Assembly: GCA_032622095.1 (NCBI GenBank)
Contig: CP136063.1
Coordinates: forward strand, 71,773,980 to 71,837,979
Direction of reading: 5' to 3'
Source: Siphonodentalium dalli
Taxonomy: Eukaryota; Mollusca; Scaphopoda; Gadilida; Siphonodentaliidae
DNA length: 64,000 nucleotides
The notes beneath the pieces are model-generated. The model saw only the letters and a list, made by a program, of their open reading frames with translations, was not told the DNA's origin and ran no database searches. This document shows positions 35,433-45,900 of this stretch, in pieces. How positions within the stretch are numbered: position 1 is the stretch's first letter; every line of letters begins with the position of its first letter. A program made the translations under genes and the position numbers.

Positions 35433-36405
35433 GTACTAAATACGAACGTATAGCACACAGTGTGACATTTTACGTCCGTACTCAATACGGACGTATAGCA
35501 CACAGTGTGACATTTTACGTCCGTACTCAATACGGACGTATAGCACAGTGTGACATTTTACGTCCGTACTCAATACGAACGTATAACAGACAGTGTGACA
35601 TTTTACGTCCGTACCCAATACGAACGTATAGCACACAGTGTGACATTTTACGTCCGTACTCAATACGAACGTATAGCACACAATGTGACATTTTACGCCC
35701 GTACTCAATACGGACGTATAGCACACATTGTGACATTTTACGTCCGTACTCAATACGAACGTATAGCAGACAGTGTGACATTTTACGTCCGTACTCAATA
35801 CGAACGTATAGCACACAGTGTGACATTTTACGTCCGTACTCAATACGAACGTATAGCACACAATGTGACATTTTACGTCCGTACTCAATATGGACGTATA
35901 GCAGACAGTGTGACATTTTACGTCCGTAGTCAATACGAACGTATAGCACACAGTGTGACATTTTACGTCCGTACCCAATACGGACGTATAGCACACAGTG
36001 TGACATTTTACGTCCGTACTCAATACGAACGTATAGCAGACAGTGTGACATTTTACGTCCGTACTCAATATGGACGTATAGCAGACAGTGTGACATTTTA
36101 CGTCCGTACTCAATATGGACGTATAGCAGACAGTGTGACATTTTACGTCCGTACTCAATATGGACGTATAGCAGACAGTGTGACATTTTACGTCCGTACT
36201 CAATATGGACGTATAGCAGACAGTGTGACATTTTACGTCCGTAGTCAATACGAACGTATAGCACACAATGTGACATTTTACGTCCGTACTCAATACGAAC
36301 GTATAGCACACAGTGTGACATTTTACGTCCGTACTCAATACGAACGTATAGCACACAATGTGACATTTTACGTCCGTACTCAATACGGACGTCTAGCAGC
36401 CAAGA
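35433..36405. repeat. 45-bp minisatellite, about 22 units
   Basis: Unit starts lie at 35433, 35478, 35523, then every 45 bp from 35566 to 36376; the third unit is 43 bp because of a 2-bp deletion. The core is GTACTCAATACGAACGTATA followed by GCACACAGTGTGACATTTTACGTCC. Units differ at fixed positions (CGAAC, CGGAC or TGGAC; CACAG, GACAG or CACAATG; GTACT, GTACC or GTAGT). Units with CGGAC contain a perfect dyad (ACGTCCGTA, CTCAA, TACGGACGT). Because 45 is divisible by 3, long open frames exist on both strands (about 168-315 codons). They are repeat translations without domains, not genes. Confidence 0.97.
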
Positions 36406-37829
36406 TGTTAACAAAAGACTTCTGATAGAGAACAAATTCACTATTTACATTATTCCCTGACTACAAACAGTTTAATGCATGTGAATGATAAAGATGCCTT
36501 TTCCGATATCAAATAAACGCGATGCAGTGTTTACTTCCCTTGGTGACTCGGTAAGACCGCTGCTACCGGCGACATTTTACGCACATTCGGTGGACTTCCG
36601 CGATATTAAGATATATACTAAGCGAACAGAGCAGCATGCTGCCTTTGTTAAGCACACAAAATATTGAACACAATTTGTGTCAATTTTGAACCTTAAGTTT
36701 GAAAAGTCCCGAAGAACTATATTTCGAAACGGTGTGATTCGGTTCTCCGATTATTTTATCAACACAAAAGTCTAAACGCACGTGTACGACGTTATCACAA
36801 GTCGCACGCAAGTTTCAATTTTTTTCAATTCTTTATTCTCAATAAACCAATAAACATGGCATCTGAGATATACAAATTTATATACAAATATATGACAAAA
36901 GCACATTTAACAAGTACACAATTATATAATATTATATGTAATATTAATGTATTCATTGAAGCACAAAACGTATGTTATAAAACCTTTAAATGCGAATGAG
37001 ACTCTTCCCTATTCGGCAGTACTGTGAATATCGCAACGTTGTTGATATGGGATCATTGGACATAATAACAAAAATAGAAAAAAATAATTGAATAAAAAGA
37101 TAAAGACCAAGCCAGGGTGGATGTTCCCGTTACTATTTTCAGACTTTCTATTTATACATTTATTGATACACTCGCGTCATTCATACAGGAATACTGTCAT
37201 AGCGACATGCATATACTTAAATGTATAAATGTTGACTTGAGACGATGGGGCACATGAGCTACAGACATAAGTTTGAATTTGAAAAAAAATATATCGTATG
37301 GACAAAGTCTGGTATGTTTTAATCATCCTATAACTTGAAGTCGAAGTTGTGTGTGTATTCGAATAGTGATGTTTAGGATAATGCGTGGCTACAAATAAAC
37401 TGACAGAGACCTCGTTGCTAATAAGTCCAATCGCATCAAGTCAAACACAAGACTTCTAACTTGCTGCAATTTTGACTAGTAGAAAATCGTCAACAAAATT
37501 ACCGCTCTGATTTTTCCATTCTGTCATTATGTTTTAATGCGGGAATTGTTCTCAAACCACACAGAAAATTTTACTTTGGAGCGATCGGGTTTCGCCATTT
37601 TTGCTGGAAAACCCCATGCTAAATATAGACACATATACCAGTACCCAGCCGGTGACAGAGTCAGAAAGGAAGTATGACTGGTGCGCTCTGGTAGATATTG
37701 ATCCGATATGACACTATAACACTATATCATAATTTGTGCCTTTTCCATACCAGTAAATAATCTGATATATCGCACAACGAACTCATTAAAGATGGATTAT
37801 CTCTTTAAATAACAAATTGAAATAGTTGC
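36406..37829. other. iGluR intron, nothing coding recognised
   Basis: Contains an A/T-rich block near 36830-36960 (TTCTTTATTCTCAATAAACCAATAAAC) that resembles the 3' end of a minus-strand retroelement, but no ORF is attached. Otherwise featureless. Confidence 0.35.
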
Positions 37830-38277
37830 ATGGGTATAAATAATAAATATGAATTGAAGACCGCTGTCCGCAAAGGCTTCTATCAATTAATATTGATTTT
37901 ATTTCGAATATTTTATTATGATTAATTGGGACTCTTTATTTGTCTAGTTTAAGTACAGACCATTCGGGTGATACCATATAGCGATAGAGAGCATTAGGCT
38001 GTTTCTATAGCTACATACCGAACGTCAAATGTCCCAGATTGATTGGTTGTATTGTTTATTCCATAGTAATAAGCGACAATGAGTCTAATTAACGTTTATT
38101 TGTGACAAAATTACACAATAACATTTCTGGTCTCTGTTAACAGTAACCAATATTGTTCGTTAGCTGAACAACGACACCTTTTTAGACCAGAAAATATTCG
38201 AAATAAAATCAATATTAATCGATAGAAGCATTTCCGGACAGGAGTCTTCGATTCATACCTAATATGTTATACCCCGG
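37830..38277. mobile_element. inverted-repeat element, relative of 4690-5020
   Basis: Arms pair from GGGTATA(A) at about 37830 to TTATACCCC at about 38277, with the strongest block TTAATATTGATTTTATTTCGAATATTTT and its complement (37886-37917 and 38184-38216). The left arm plus centre are the same repeat family as 4690-5020. Confidence 0.65.
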
Positions 38278-38337
38278 TAACTATACAATACATGTTTACA
38301 AGAGATCGTCCACCTTTAACATGTTTGAGGGTCAGAC

Positions 38338-38465
38338 ATCGACTCTCTTAAAGTGGTACTGTACACTAAATCCGGCCATATATGGGACCGTCTCAGATAT
38401 CGAATCCCTTAAAGGGGTACTGTACACTAAATCCGGCCATTTATGAGACCGTCTCAGACATCGAC
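38338..38465. repeat. two tandem copies of a ~62-bp unit
   Basis: The words TACTGTACACTAAATCCGGCC and GACCGTCTCAGA(T/C)ATCGA(A/C)TC occur twice in tandem. A third, single copy lies near 57709-57740 (GGTACACTAAATCCGGCC). Confidence 0.85.
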
Positions 38466-38490
38466 TCTCTTCCCTTTACACAACAGAAGG

Positions 38491-38723
38491 GCCCTGTGCC
38501 AATGCATTCTCTTATATATGCGAGTCGACCATGGGTCGCCTCGCATATATAAGAGAATGCATTGGCTTAACATAATAAAAATTATAAAATTGTTAAAGAA
38601 TGTAAGAAAAAATGGTAAAAAGTGTTAAAAAAAGATTTTGTTTAGGCCAATGCATTCTCTTATATATGCGAGGCGACCTATGGTCGACTCGCATATATAA
38701 GAGAATGCATTGGCACAGGGCAT
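38491..38723. mobile_element. double-hairpin foldback element
   Basis: Two ~78-bp arms (38491-38568 and 38644-38723) are inverted copies of each other, ending GCCCTGTGCCAATGCATTC on the left and its complement on the right. Each arm is also a palindrome built from CCAATGCATTCTCTTATATA and its complement around a short GTCGACCATGGG-like centre. The motif therefore occurs four times. The centre (38569-38643) is A/T-rich. Degenerate relatives are at 58791-59044 and 54880-54945. Confidence 0.85.
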
Positions 38724-38996
38724 AACTGTCACTATCACAATGTGGTCAAGGAGCCGGTTCCAATGATATCCATATTTGTATGGTTTTATTGAGACAGACC
38801 GAAGATATTTTAGGCTGTTGAAGCTTTATTTGGCCGGTTTTGGCCGCTTTGTTGGGTAAAGGGTTAACATAAAGTTATACCACGATTTGAGTTATTATTA
38901 GCAAACGTACCATATATATCGTATATAATAAACGTAGCCTCCGTGCATACTTTCGTTGAACACTGGTTATAGCCAAACCGCAAGTCATAGTTCACT

Positions 38997-39576
38997 CAGG
39001 GTCCGCGCTGGACAAACATTTACTTTTGCCAAATAATTTGCCAAATGAAAATATTTTTTGCCAAATTATTTTAGCAATTGCCAAATGCTATCCCTGATAG
39101 TATCATTTTCTGCAACCTTAAGTCTTATGTTTCGACTCTCATGGTTTGAACGACTTTTGATATCGATAGAAACTCAGTTAGTTAATAATTAATTATACTC
39201 GCATCTCTATTGTGGTGTATCATATAACAATAAGCAAATCACCGAACAATACAATGGTAGAAGGGTTGCTTCATCAGAAGGGAACATCACATGAGGATTA
39301 GCTATAGTAATCCCTCCAACCATCGGTACTAATGCTATGAGATTAACTGTATCTTTATAGAGGTGTTAACTTTTTCTAAACCTTATAAAACACGACTAAT
39401 ATAATTATGTTGTAAGAGTTTCCTGAAATGAATGATATTGATTGACCAATATTTTTCAACTTTCTTGAGAAATTAAAAAGTGACTTGCCAAAACTTTTGC
39501 AAAATGAAAATAATTTTTGCCAAATGTGAATTATTTTTGCCATTGGCAGATTTGGCAAGTGGCAGCGCAAACCCTG
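38997..39576. mobile_element. 580-bp non-autonomous hAT-like element
   Basis: Begins CAGGGTCCGCGCTG and ends CAGCGCAAACCCTG. Flanks are AGTTCACT (38989-38996) and AGTTCAGT (39577-39584), an 8-bp target duplication with one change. Both ends are rich in TTTGCCAAAT-type words in inverted orientation. No transposase. It lies in the iGluR intron between the S2 and M3 exons. Confidence 0.8.
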
Positions 39577-39584
39577 AGTTCAGT

Positions 39585-40066
39585 CCCTTCGCTACGCTGG
39601 TCTGACCACTGTCATCACGTACACATACTGTGAGTAAATCTCGTTTCTTCGCTGGGTTGCAATTCATTCTGCATTATTCTGAGAAACTGAACTGTTCATA
39701 TGCATTTGGAAATTGGCTAGATCAAATCAGAATGAATTGTAACAGAAAACAATCTTAAATAATATAATTAATGGTAGTGGTCAGACGAGCGGGTCGAACT
39801 CTGCCTTGCAGTTTGTGTGGCTGCAGGTATTTTTTGTTTTTCCTGTTGGCTGATATATAAGCAGTAAATTGGCTAAGGAGATTTGAATAATTTTGGCGTC
39901 AGTCCGGACATTTTAAAATCACTCTTCACATAAACGTCACCATACGGGATACAACGTGGAGCTACACGTACCAAGATCTCATTGCTGAAGAATAGTGCAT
40001 ATGTTTATATAGGGTTCATATTTTCGCAAACCATATATTTCTGATACAAATACTAAATATGCACAC
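39585..40066. other. iGluR intron, nothing recognised
   Basis: Short intronic stretch between the hAT-like element and the donor of the M3 exon. No further structure recognised. Confidence 0.4.
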
Positions 40067-40284
40067 CTTGAAAAGTGTGTGAAGGTTTTCACCGTACACC
40101 ACCAGGGGTTTGATCTCGTCCTGAGCTGCCAATTCGCGGATGTTGTTAATGGTTTTGTGAGGAATATGTATCGCCAAGAACGCGGCCAGGTTTGCTGTGT
40201 AAGAAGATACCATTATGACAGTGAAAGCCCACCAGAAACCTAACAACAACCGACCAGATGCCGCTTTTGGGTTTGACTCACCAC
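40067..40284 (-). CDS. iGluR exon: pore exit, M3 gate and start of S2
   Basis: Acceptor TTTTCAG, then GT completing a Gly codon split after 41883, and donor GTGTGC (from 40066) in phase 0 after CTTTTCAAG. The 218 bases encode GESNPKAASGRLLLGFWWAF, the segment after the pore loop, then the M3 helix with an intact SYTANLAAFL, the gate motif conserved across iGluRs, and IHIPHKTINNIRELAAQDEI, the linker into S2. The first S2 strand follows (PLVVYGENLHTLFK). Relative to AMPA and kainate receptors the loop between YG and TLFK is about four residues shorter and lacks the Gly-Ser-Thr that contacts the agonist side-chain carboxylate. Alignment of this short loop is by eye. Confidence 0.95.
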
Positions 40285-41596
40285 CTGAAAATATCGAGAA
40301 AGTGTGTGAACATGATAACGTTTTTGCACGAGTTTGTGTGACGCGATGGTAAAACGAGAAACTGAGGTTCGAGTTTTACCTCTCGTCACGACAAACGCAT
40401 GCAATAACGTTAACATGGTCACATAACCGTGTTGTGTTATGTTTATTGAAGATTGTAGCGTGCAATATACTGAACATTATGTCGATACTGTTTTATTGAA
40501 TTGAACAAACTTGAGCCCTATGTAGGTTATACCTGATAATTTTGTGCAGAAATGTTCTATTAAAATTGACGTCACCAATGATGTTGTTGACGTAATCGGT
40601 TTTTATTTTTCGTGGGCAATACAAAACATTTTATTGATCGTTTTGAAATCTTCTGTATTTTTCTGTATTTCGCAAAAATAACGAATGGGTATGCAATAAA
40701 ACTACGCATGGAATCGTATTTTTATAATTAATATACTGTATGTAACATATATCGCTATTTCGTTCGAAGTAAAATCTGAATCATGCATCGGTAGCCACAG
40801 CAGGGTTGAAGTTAATGTCGAATGTAAGTTCTAAGAAATACATGCTGCTGAAAACAGATACAGTTGAATATGCATGAACTGCATAGAGAGTTAGTATATG
40901 TACATGTAGCTACACGGATATGAACGCATGCATGGTACCAGCAGCTAAAATGTTATGTTATATGTATTTGTAATACGACCTTGAACTTACACAAAAGGCT
41001 CGTCCTGATAGTTCAGTATCCTGTATTCCCATGGAGACACGACCGCCGATTTGAGGGACATTTCTAGATATTCGGAATTGTACCACAAAAAAATGTGGTA
41101 CAATCAGTGAAATGCTGCCAACGCCTCAAGCCACTCGGGCATTTGTTAATGTCATGCTATAGACTGAAGAAAGAGACATATAATGACTACCTACTCTACA
41201 ATACTGAATTTTATTTTAAGATAGAACAAAAATAAGTCTTAACTGAAATTTATTTGCCATAAGGGCAATGAAAAGGGGTCGCCGTTCAATAGTGACGTCG
41301 TGTTTGACGTTACAGTTCTAAGAGAAGAACTGTTTGGTGGAAAATCTTACCACGCATAGCTAGAAACTGGGCTATTATATAGCAGATTGAACGTATGTCA
41401 CTACAATTTCGACCAAAACATAACAGTCGAATTACAAAAGAAATAAATACACTGCGCCTCTATACTAGAATTTGACCACAGAAACTTCGCATCGTTTTAC
41501 AATCAATTTCTTTGTGGTCAAATTCTACTATAGGATCTAACAGTTTGGGAAGGAATGGACTTGATTTTGCTTGGCGTGTATGTGACTGCTGATGGT
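40285..41596. other. iGluR intron, nothing coding recognised
   Basis: Intron between the M1/M2 exon and the M3 exon. An inverted word pair surrounds 41040-41120 (GTACCACA / TGTGGTAC) and another lies around 41460-41530 (AGAATTTGACCACA / TGTGGTCAAATTCT). No exon. Confidence 0.45.
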
Positions 41597-41850
41597 CAAG
41601 CCTTGAAATAGCGTGTCTGTCATTTGCAGAATGAGGTCCCCATAGGGTGAGTTTAGTGATGCTACCCCGCATAGCGGGCTAGTATCACCAAATTCACCCT
41701 CTGTGGACCTCATTCTGCTTACACCTCAGCAGAATGAGGTTCCCAGAGGATGAATTTGGTGATGCTAGCCCGCTATGGGGGGCAGCATCACTAATTTCAC
41801 CCTCTGGGAACCTCATTCTGCAAATGACAGACACACTATTTCAAGGCTTG
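41597..41850. mobile_element. 254-bp double-hairpin hAT-like element next to a splice donor
   Basis: CAAGCCTTGAAATAGCGTG at the left and CACTATTTCAAGGCTTG at the right, flanked by identical 8-bp copies CTGATGGT (41589-41596 and 41851-41858), as for hAT insertions. Each half is itself an inverted repeat of GCAGAATGAGGT and TTCACCCTCTG blocks around a GCCCGC(T)ATGCGGG-like centre, so the element can fold into two hairpins or one long one. Its right target copy ends 24 bp from the donor of the iGluR M1/M2 exon. Confidence 0.9.
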
Positions 41851-41882
41851 CTGATGGTTGCGTTTTATATATGATAAATTAC

Positions 41883-42210
41883 CTTGCTCCATGTACACCA
41901 TGAACACAAGCCAAATATTTTCCACAAAACCCATTTCATCTGGACCTGAGCCGTCAGTGTTACTATGTGGAACCACACATGGACTGAGTCTGTTGCTGAT
42001 GAACAGAACACACCCAAACACAAGAATGGCAATCCCTATATATACCCAGACTGTCCAAACGAATGGCATGTACATCCTGAACATTCCCTGGTTTTCTTGT
42101 GGTCGCAGAGTGAGGATTCCTTCGCCGGCATCCATGAACGGCTTTGTGAAGTCTATAACTGTGTCTCTGGCCGCCGTTATTGTGAAAGGAGCCACACCAA
42201 ATTCTACTTC
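41883..42210 (-). CDS. iGluR exon: end of S1, M1 and pore loop M2
   Basis: Acceptor CTTTTTTCAG, then GAA in phase 0, and donor GTAATTT (from 41882) one base into a Gly codon. The 328 bases encode EVEFGVAPFTITAARDTVID, the S1 agonist-binding strand: P-x-T-x-T-x-x-R, where the Arg normally holds the agonist carboxylate, is intact. FTKPFM and a short linker lead to M1 (WTVWVYIGIAILVFGCVLFI). ENIWLVFMVYMEQG is the re-entrant pore loop. The Q/R/N-site residue, Gln or Arg in AMPA/kainate and Asn in NMDA receptors, aligns with Glu in YMEQG. An upstream ATG in the intron (42240) is not used: the splice acceptor and phase match the exon ending at 49585. Confidence 0.95.
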
Positions 42211-43946
42211 CTGAAAAAAGACCACGTGAGAGCACACCATATATAGTTCCTATATACACCGTAAACATATATAGTGTTGCACTATACAACGAAATGCGAG
42301 CGACAATCGAACAATATTAGCATGGAATGCAAAGGTATTTAGAATTGAAACATGAATTAAACACTAAATTGAAACACAGCAGCTCAATATATACTATTTC
42401 CCACTTGAATGTATGCGTCCAACAAAGGCCTGACAAATTTCCACGCATGATTCAACAGGTAAATAAAACATTCTGCGGCGAAAGAACGGCCTATAGATAT
42501 CGCATACTGACGCACATCAGAACCAAGAAAATCATAGTCATAAATGGTATTGCCCTCAAGATCAATATTATTAGGCATATATCAGATATATAATGTATAA
42601 ATTTTCATCAAAAATAAAACAAGTAACAAATATATAAACGGAAAACAGTTCATACAAGTGCAATGTCTGTCAACTGGATTTTAATTGCCGAAAATGAGTG
42701 GATAACATCAAAATGTATATTTTATAACATAAAATGAACTATAACAGATAACACACATGCACCAAATTTTACAATGATTGAACTTCCAACGTCACGATTT
42801 TTGGAACTATTTTGTTGTCTGAGTTATTTCTAAATATAAATTATAATTGTTCTGCGGTCAAGCCGCGAAAACACGAAAGTTGGATCCGATTGTTACTGAA
42901 CATACCAGCGAGAATTCTAGAAGGAGTAGCGTCATCATGATACATATTCAAGTCGGCCAAGTTCATGTTTTGAACATGTCTTGTATTGCTCGAGGACAAT
43001 TGATGTGTGTCAAATTTTGACCAAGATTCATATCATTATTAATATAAAATGTACTTCAGAATTTCAGTACCGTATAAGTTGTTCGTGCCATCCGTATGCT
43101 CCAAACTGTCGCTAATTCAAACTAACCCTTCGCTTATATCTTTATTTCTTTAATATTTATTTAAATTTCGTTGTTTTATTTCCTATTTTGATACTAGTTA
43201 TCGCGAATCGCTTAAAACATGCTGAACTCGCCATCGCCTAATACGGCTAGCGTGAACACTGTGGTAAGGTTGCGAGAGATGTAAAACTGTATCTAGTCCC
43301 TACAATGAAAAAGTAACGGCTATCTATATACTTGTAGTACTGCTATACACAGTTATAGTGCCAAATAGAGCAAATGTTTATCCTACCGATGTTCACATAT
43401 AGTAAAACGCCCGATCGTGGTATAATATACATTTACATGTATTATAATTGTTACTAATTGATTATTATTTATTATTATACGGTATATATCTTATATGCTG
43501 TATTTGGTGACTTCTTCGACAAGAAATATCGGGATTATCTTCAACAAGTTGGCTTGTATCCTCAATATTATTCACAGTTGTGTGAAACGTGTAGCATACT
43601 GTGATCATATTGTTATACAAATCAAGCATATATTCTGGTTATCACTTGAGCCCGAATATTGCGGCATCTGCACAACAATTGACACTAAAGAACGGATTAT
43701 AATTATCTTCATAACAATGTTGGATTCTCGCCATGTTTTGCTTTCTTAAATCTGTATTTCCCTTCATCTCCAATAAAAGACGACTATCGTCATTACGATA
43801 TCAAAGTGATGACCTGCGTTAACTGATGTGATGTTGGGTATTAATGTATACCAAAAACTACATACTCCTAAAGCGATAATCACCGCCAAATATGTTAGCA
43901 AACTGATCAAACTAAAGTACAAACAATTACATTCTCGTGCGAAGTA
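42211..43946. other. iGluR intron, nothing coding recognised
   Basis: About 1.7 kb of AT-rich intron before the LINE at 43947. Open frames at 42327-42593 and 43495-43749 have no domain and no splice borders. Confidence 0.4.
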
Positions 43947-44839
43947 TGAATGAATGAATGCTTTATTCTCAGCCATTTTTACATGGAACATGAGACAATT
44001 ATTTACACTATCTACACATAGAACAAACATTGGCGGTTCACAGAAACATTACAAAACAAATATTATATATTCAATATTCAACTGTAACATCGTACAGCTA
44101 ATTGTAATCCAGTGGACTAAACAAACGTGTAACATTAAATAACATAGACACCGCACATAATCAATATATGCAAACGAGTACATCTAAAAATACAATACAG
44201 CCTTTAAAAGTGTGCCCTGAATATAGGAAATGTTTCAAACCTAGTTTAATAAAAATTGCCAAATTGTTCAATATCTCAGGGCTGGTCGAGCTAAGAATTT
44301 CGAATAAAGTTCCTCGATGGTGCGTCATTACATGACTTCGGAATATATTTATCGCGCAAATCTTTGAGTTGCGGACACATAAATATAAAATGAAATTCAT
44401 CACATATCAGTGCGTTGCAAGGCGAGCAAGAACTGTCTTTGTTATTAGTTTTATGTTTGCTTTTCCGTTTTCTCCACCTACCGGTCTCAATACCCAATTT
44501 ATGATTGGATGTTCGTATTTTCTGAACGTGGATCATAATGTAAAATGGCGTGTTCGTATAGTGCCAACTCAATGAGGGTTGTGATTTCAGATGTTTATAA
44601 AACTCTCCTCTTTCCGAGGAACCAACATCGTTACGCCATTGGATTCTAAACTCTTCAATTAGTGTTGCATTAAAACTTCTAAAGGAGCTGCACGATAGAG
44701 GAGTTTGGTTATCCCAGTTATCATTAAGATTCGCAGATTGGATAACTCCTGAAATATAATCAGTATATCTTACGTGTTTATTTTTGTGCATTTCTAACAG
44801 TAAGTTATCGAGTACTGATGTGATACCATTTTCTCCCAC

Positions 44840-45900
44840 CCCCTACACACTTTAGCACAGGCAGCCAGTGTGAGATAGCTGGGTGAGATTTCCCTGTCTC
44901 ACATAACAAGTGACCATCTATCTCACACCACCCACGTGACTGCTTTACCTATTTAACTAAGATCCGGAACTAATTTAACAATCCGTCATCACGTTTTGTG
45001 TGAACTAAAACAGATCAAAACAATGGCGACCAACCAGTTACGCTTCACGTTTCAAGTAAATAAATACGGACGAATTCGTGGACGCTAATACAAATGGAGA
45101 TAAGCCTCAACTGTTAATCACGAAAAACCTTCAACATAACCTCACTTGCAGACACAGAGTTACATATATAACATGAAATATAAACGACTAATTTGTGAAC
45201 ATATTCCATAAAACGGAAGACCCCCAAGCGAAACTGGCACATTTCGTAACAGGTAAACAATAGCCGCTTCACAAATGACGAACGAAATAATTCCACATTC
45301 GAACAGTTGTCATCGTCGAACGCGTCTAACTAACATTTGTCTATCATATATTCACATGTTTCCTTTTCAAATGGTATCGATATGGTCATTTCCGATGACA
45401 AACACGGTTAGTCCAGTTGTATATACTTCATATCAATACGCGCGTTTCTCGGAATTTATGCAGGTGCAATAATGTGACGTGTCCGTGTCGTTTTCACAAT
45501 CTTTACCGTGTCGATTTCACTCTAACGTATTAACCCTGCGCGCACGGGTAACGCGCTTTGTTTTTATCGTATATACCTTTGGTATATACCGAAATCATCC
45601 CAGTTAATCACGAATATCGCATCAGATTTCTCCCCAGATATACCGTTACGAAGCTACTGGAATGTGCCAAAGATTGGTATAAAACAAAAAATCGGAATGA
45701 GGCTCTTGGGTTGGGAGAAAAATGATCCATCATGACCTGGGGTGTGGGATGGAAAAAATCTCACCCTCGGGGCCAGATATTTGGTCCGGACACTCGGCAA
45801 GCCTCGTGTCCGGCCCAAATATCTGGCCCCTCGGGTGAGATTTTTCCATCCCACACCCCAGGTCATGATGGATAATATTAATCTTTCTTGACAATTCGAC
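44840..45900. repeat. insertion splitting the LINE
   Basis: The LINE frame stops matching near 45900 and resumes near 44839. The intervening ~1 kb is unrelated and includes the foldback at 45726-45872. Exact borders and target duplication could not be resolved. Confidence 0.55.
45726..45872. repeat. foldback element, ~70-bp arms
   Basis: ATCCATCATGACCTGGGGTG at 45726 is matched by its complement ending at 45872. Pairing runs through GGGATGGAAAAA, TCTCACCC, CAGATATTTGG and CCGGACAC(T)CGG to a centre near CGGCAAGCC. The arms are nearly perfect, so it looks comparatively young. Confidence 0.9.

Noticed and set aside
35433-36405. Possible CRISPR array
   Set aside because: Units are contiguous and near-identical over their whole length with no unique spacers, no cas genes, and the context is eukaryotic.
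35423-36441. Open frames of 168 to 315 codons on both strands
   Set aside because: They translate the 45-bp minisatellite, whose period is a multiple of 3. The products are 15-residue repeats with no domain, and frames are open on both strands at once.
41858-42246. Plus-strand frames of 118 and 93 codons
   Set aside because: They are the complement of the iGluR M1/M2 exon, which has conserved receptor residues and matching splice phases.
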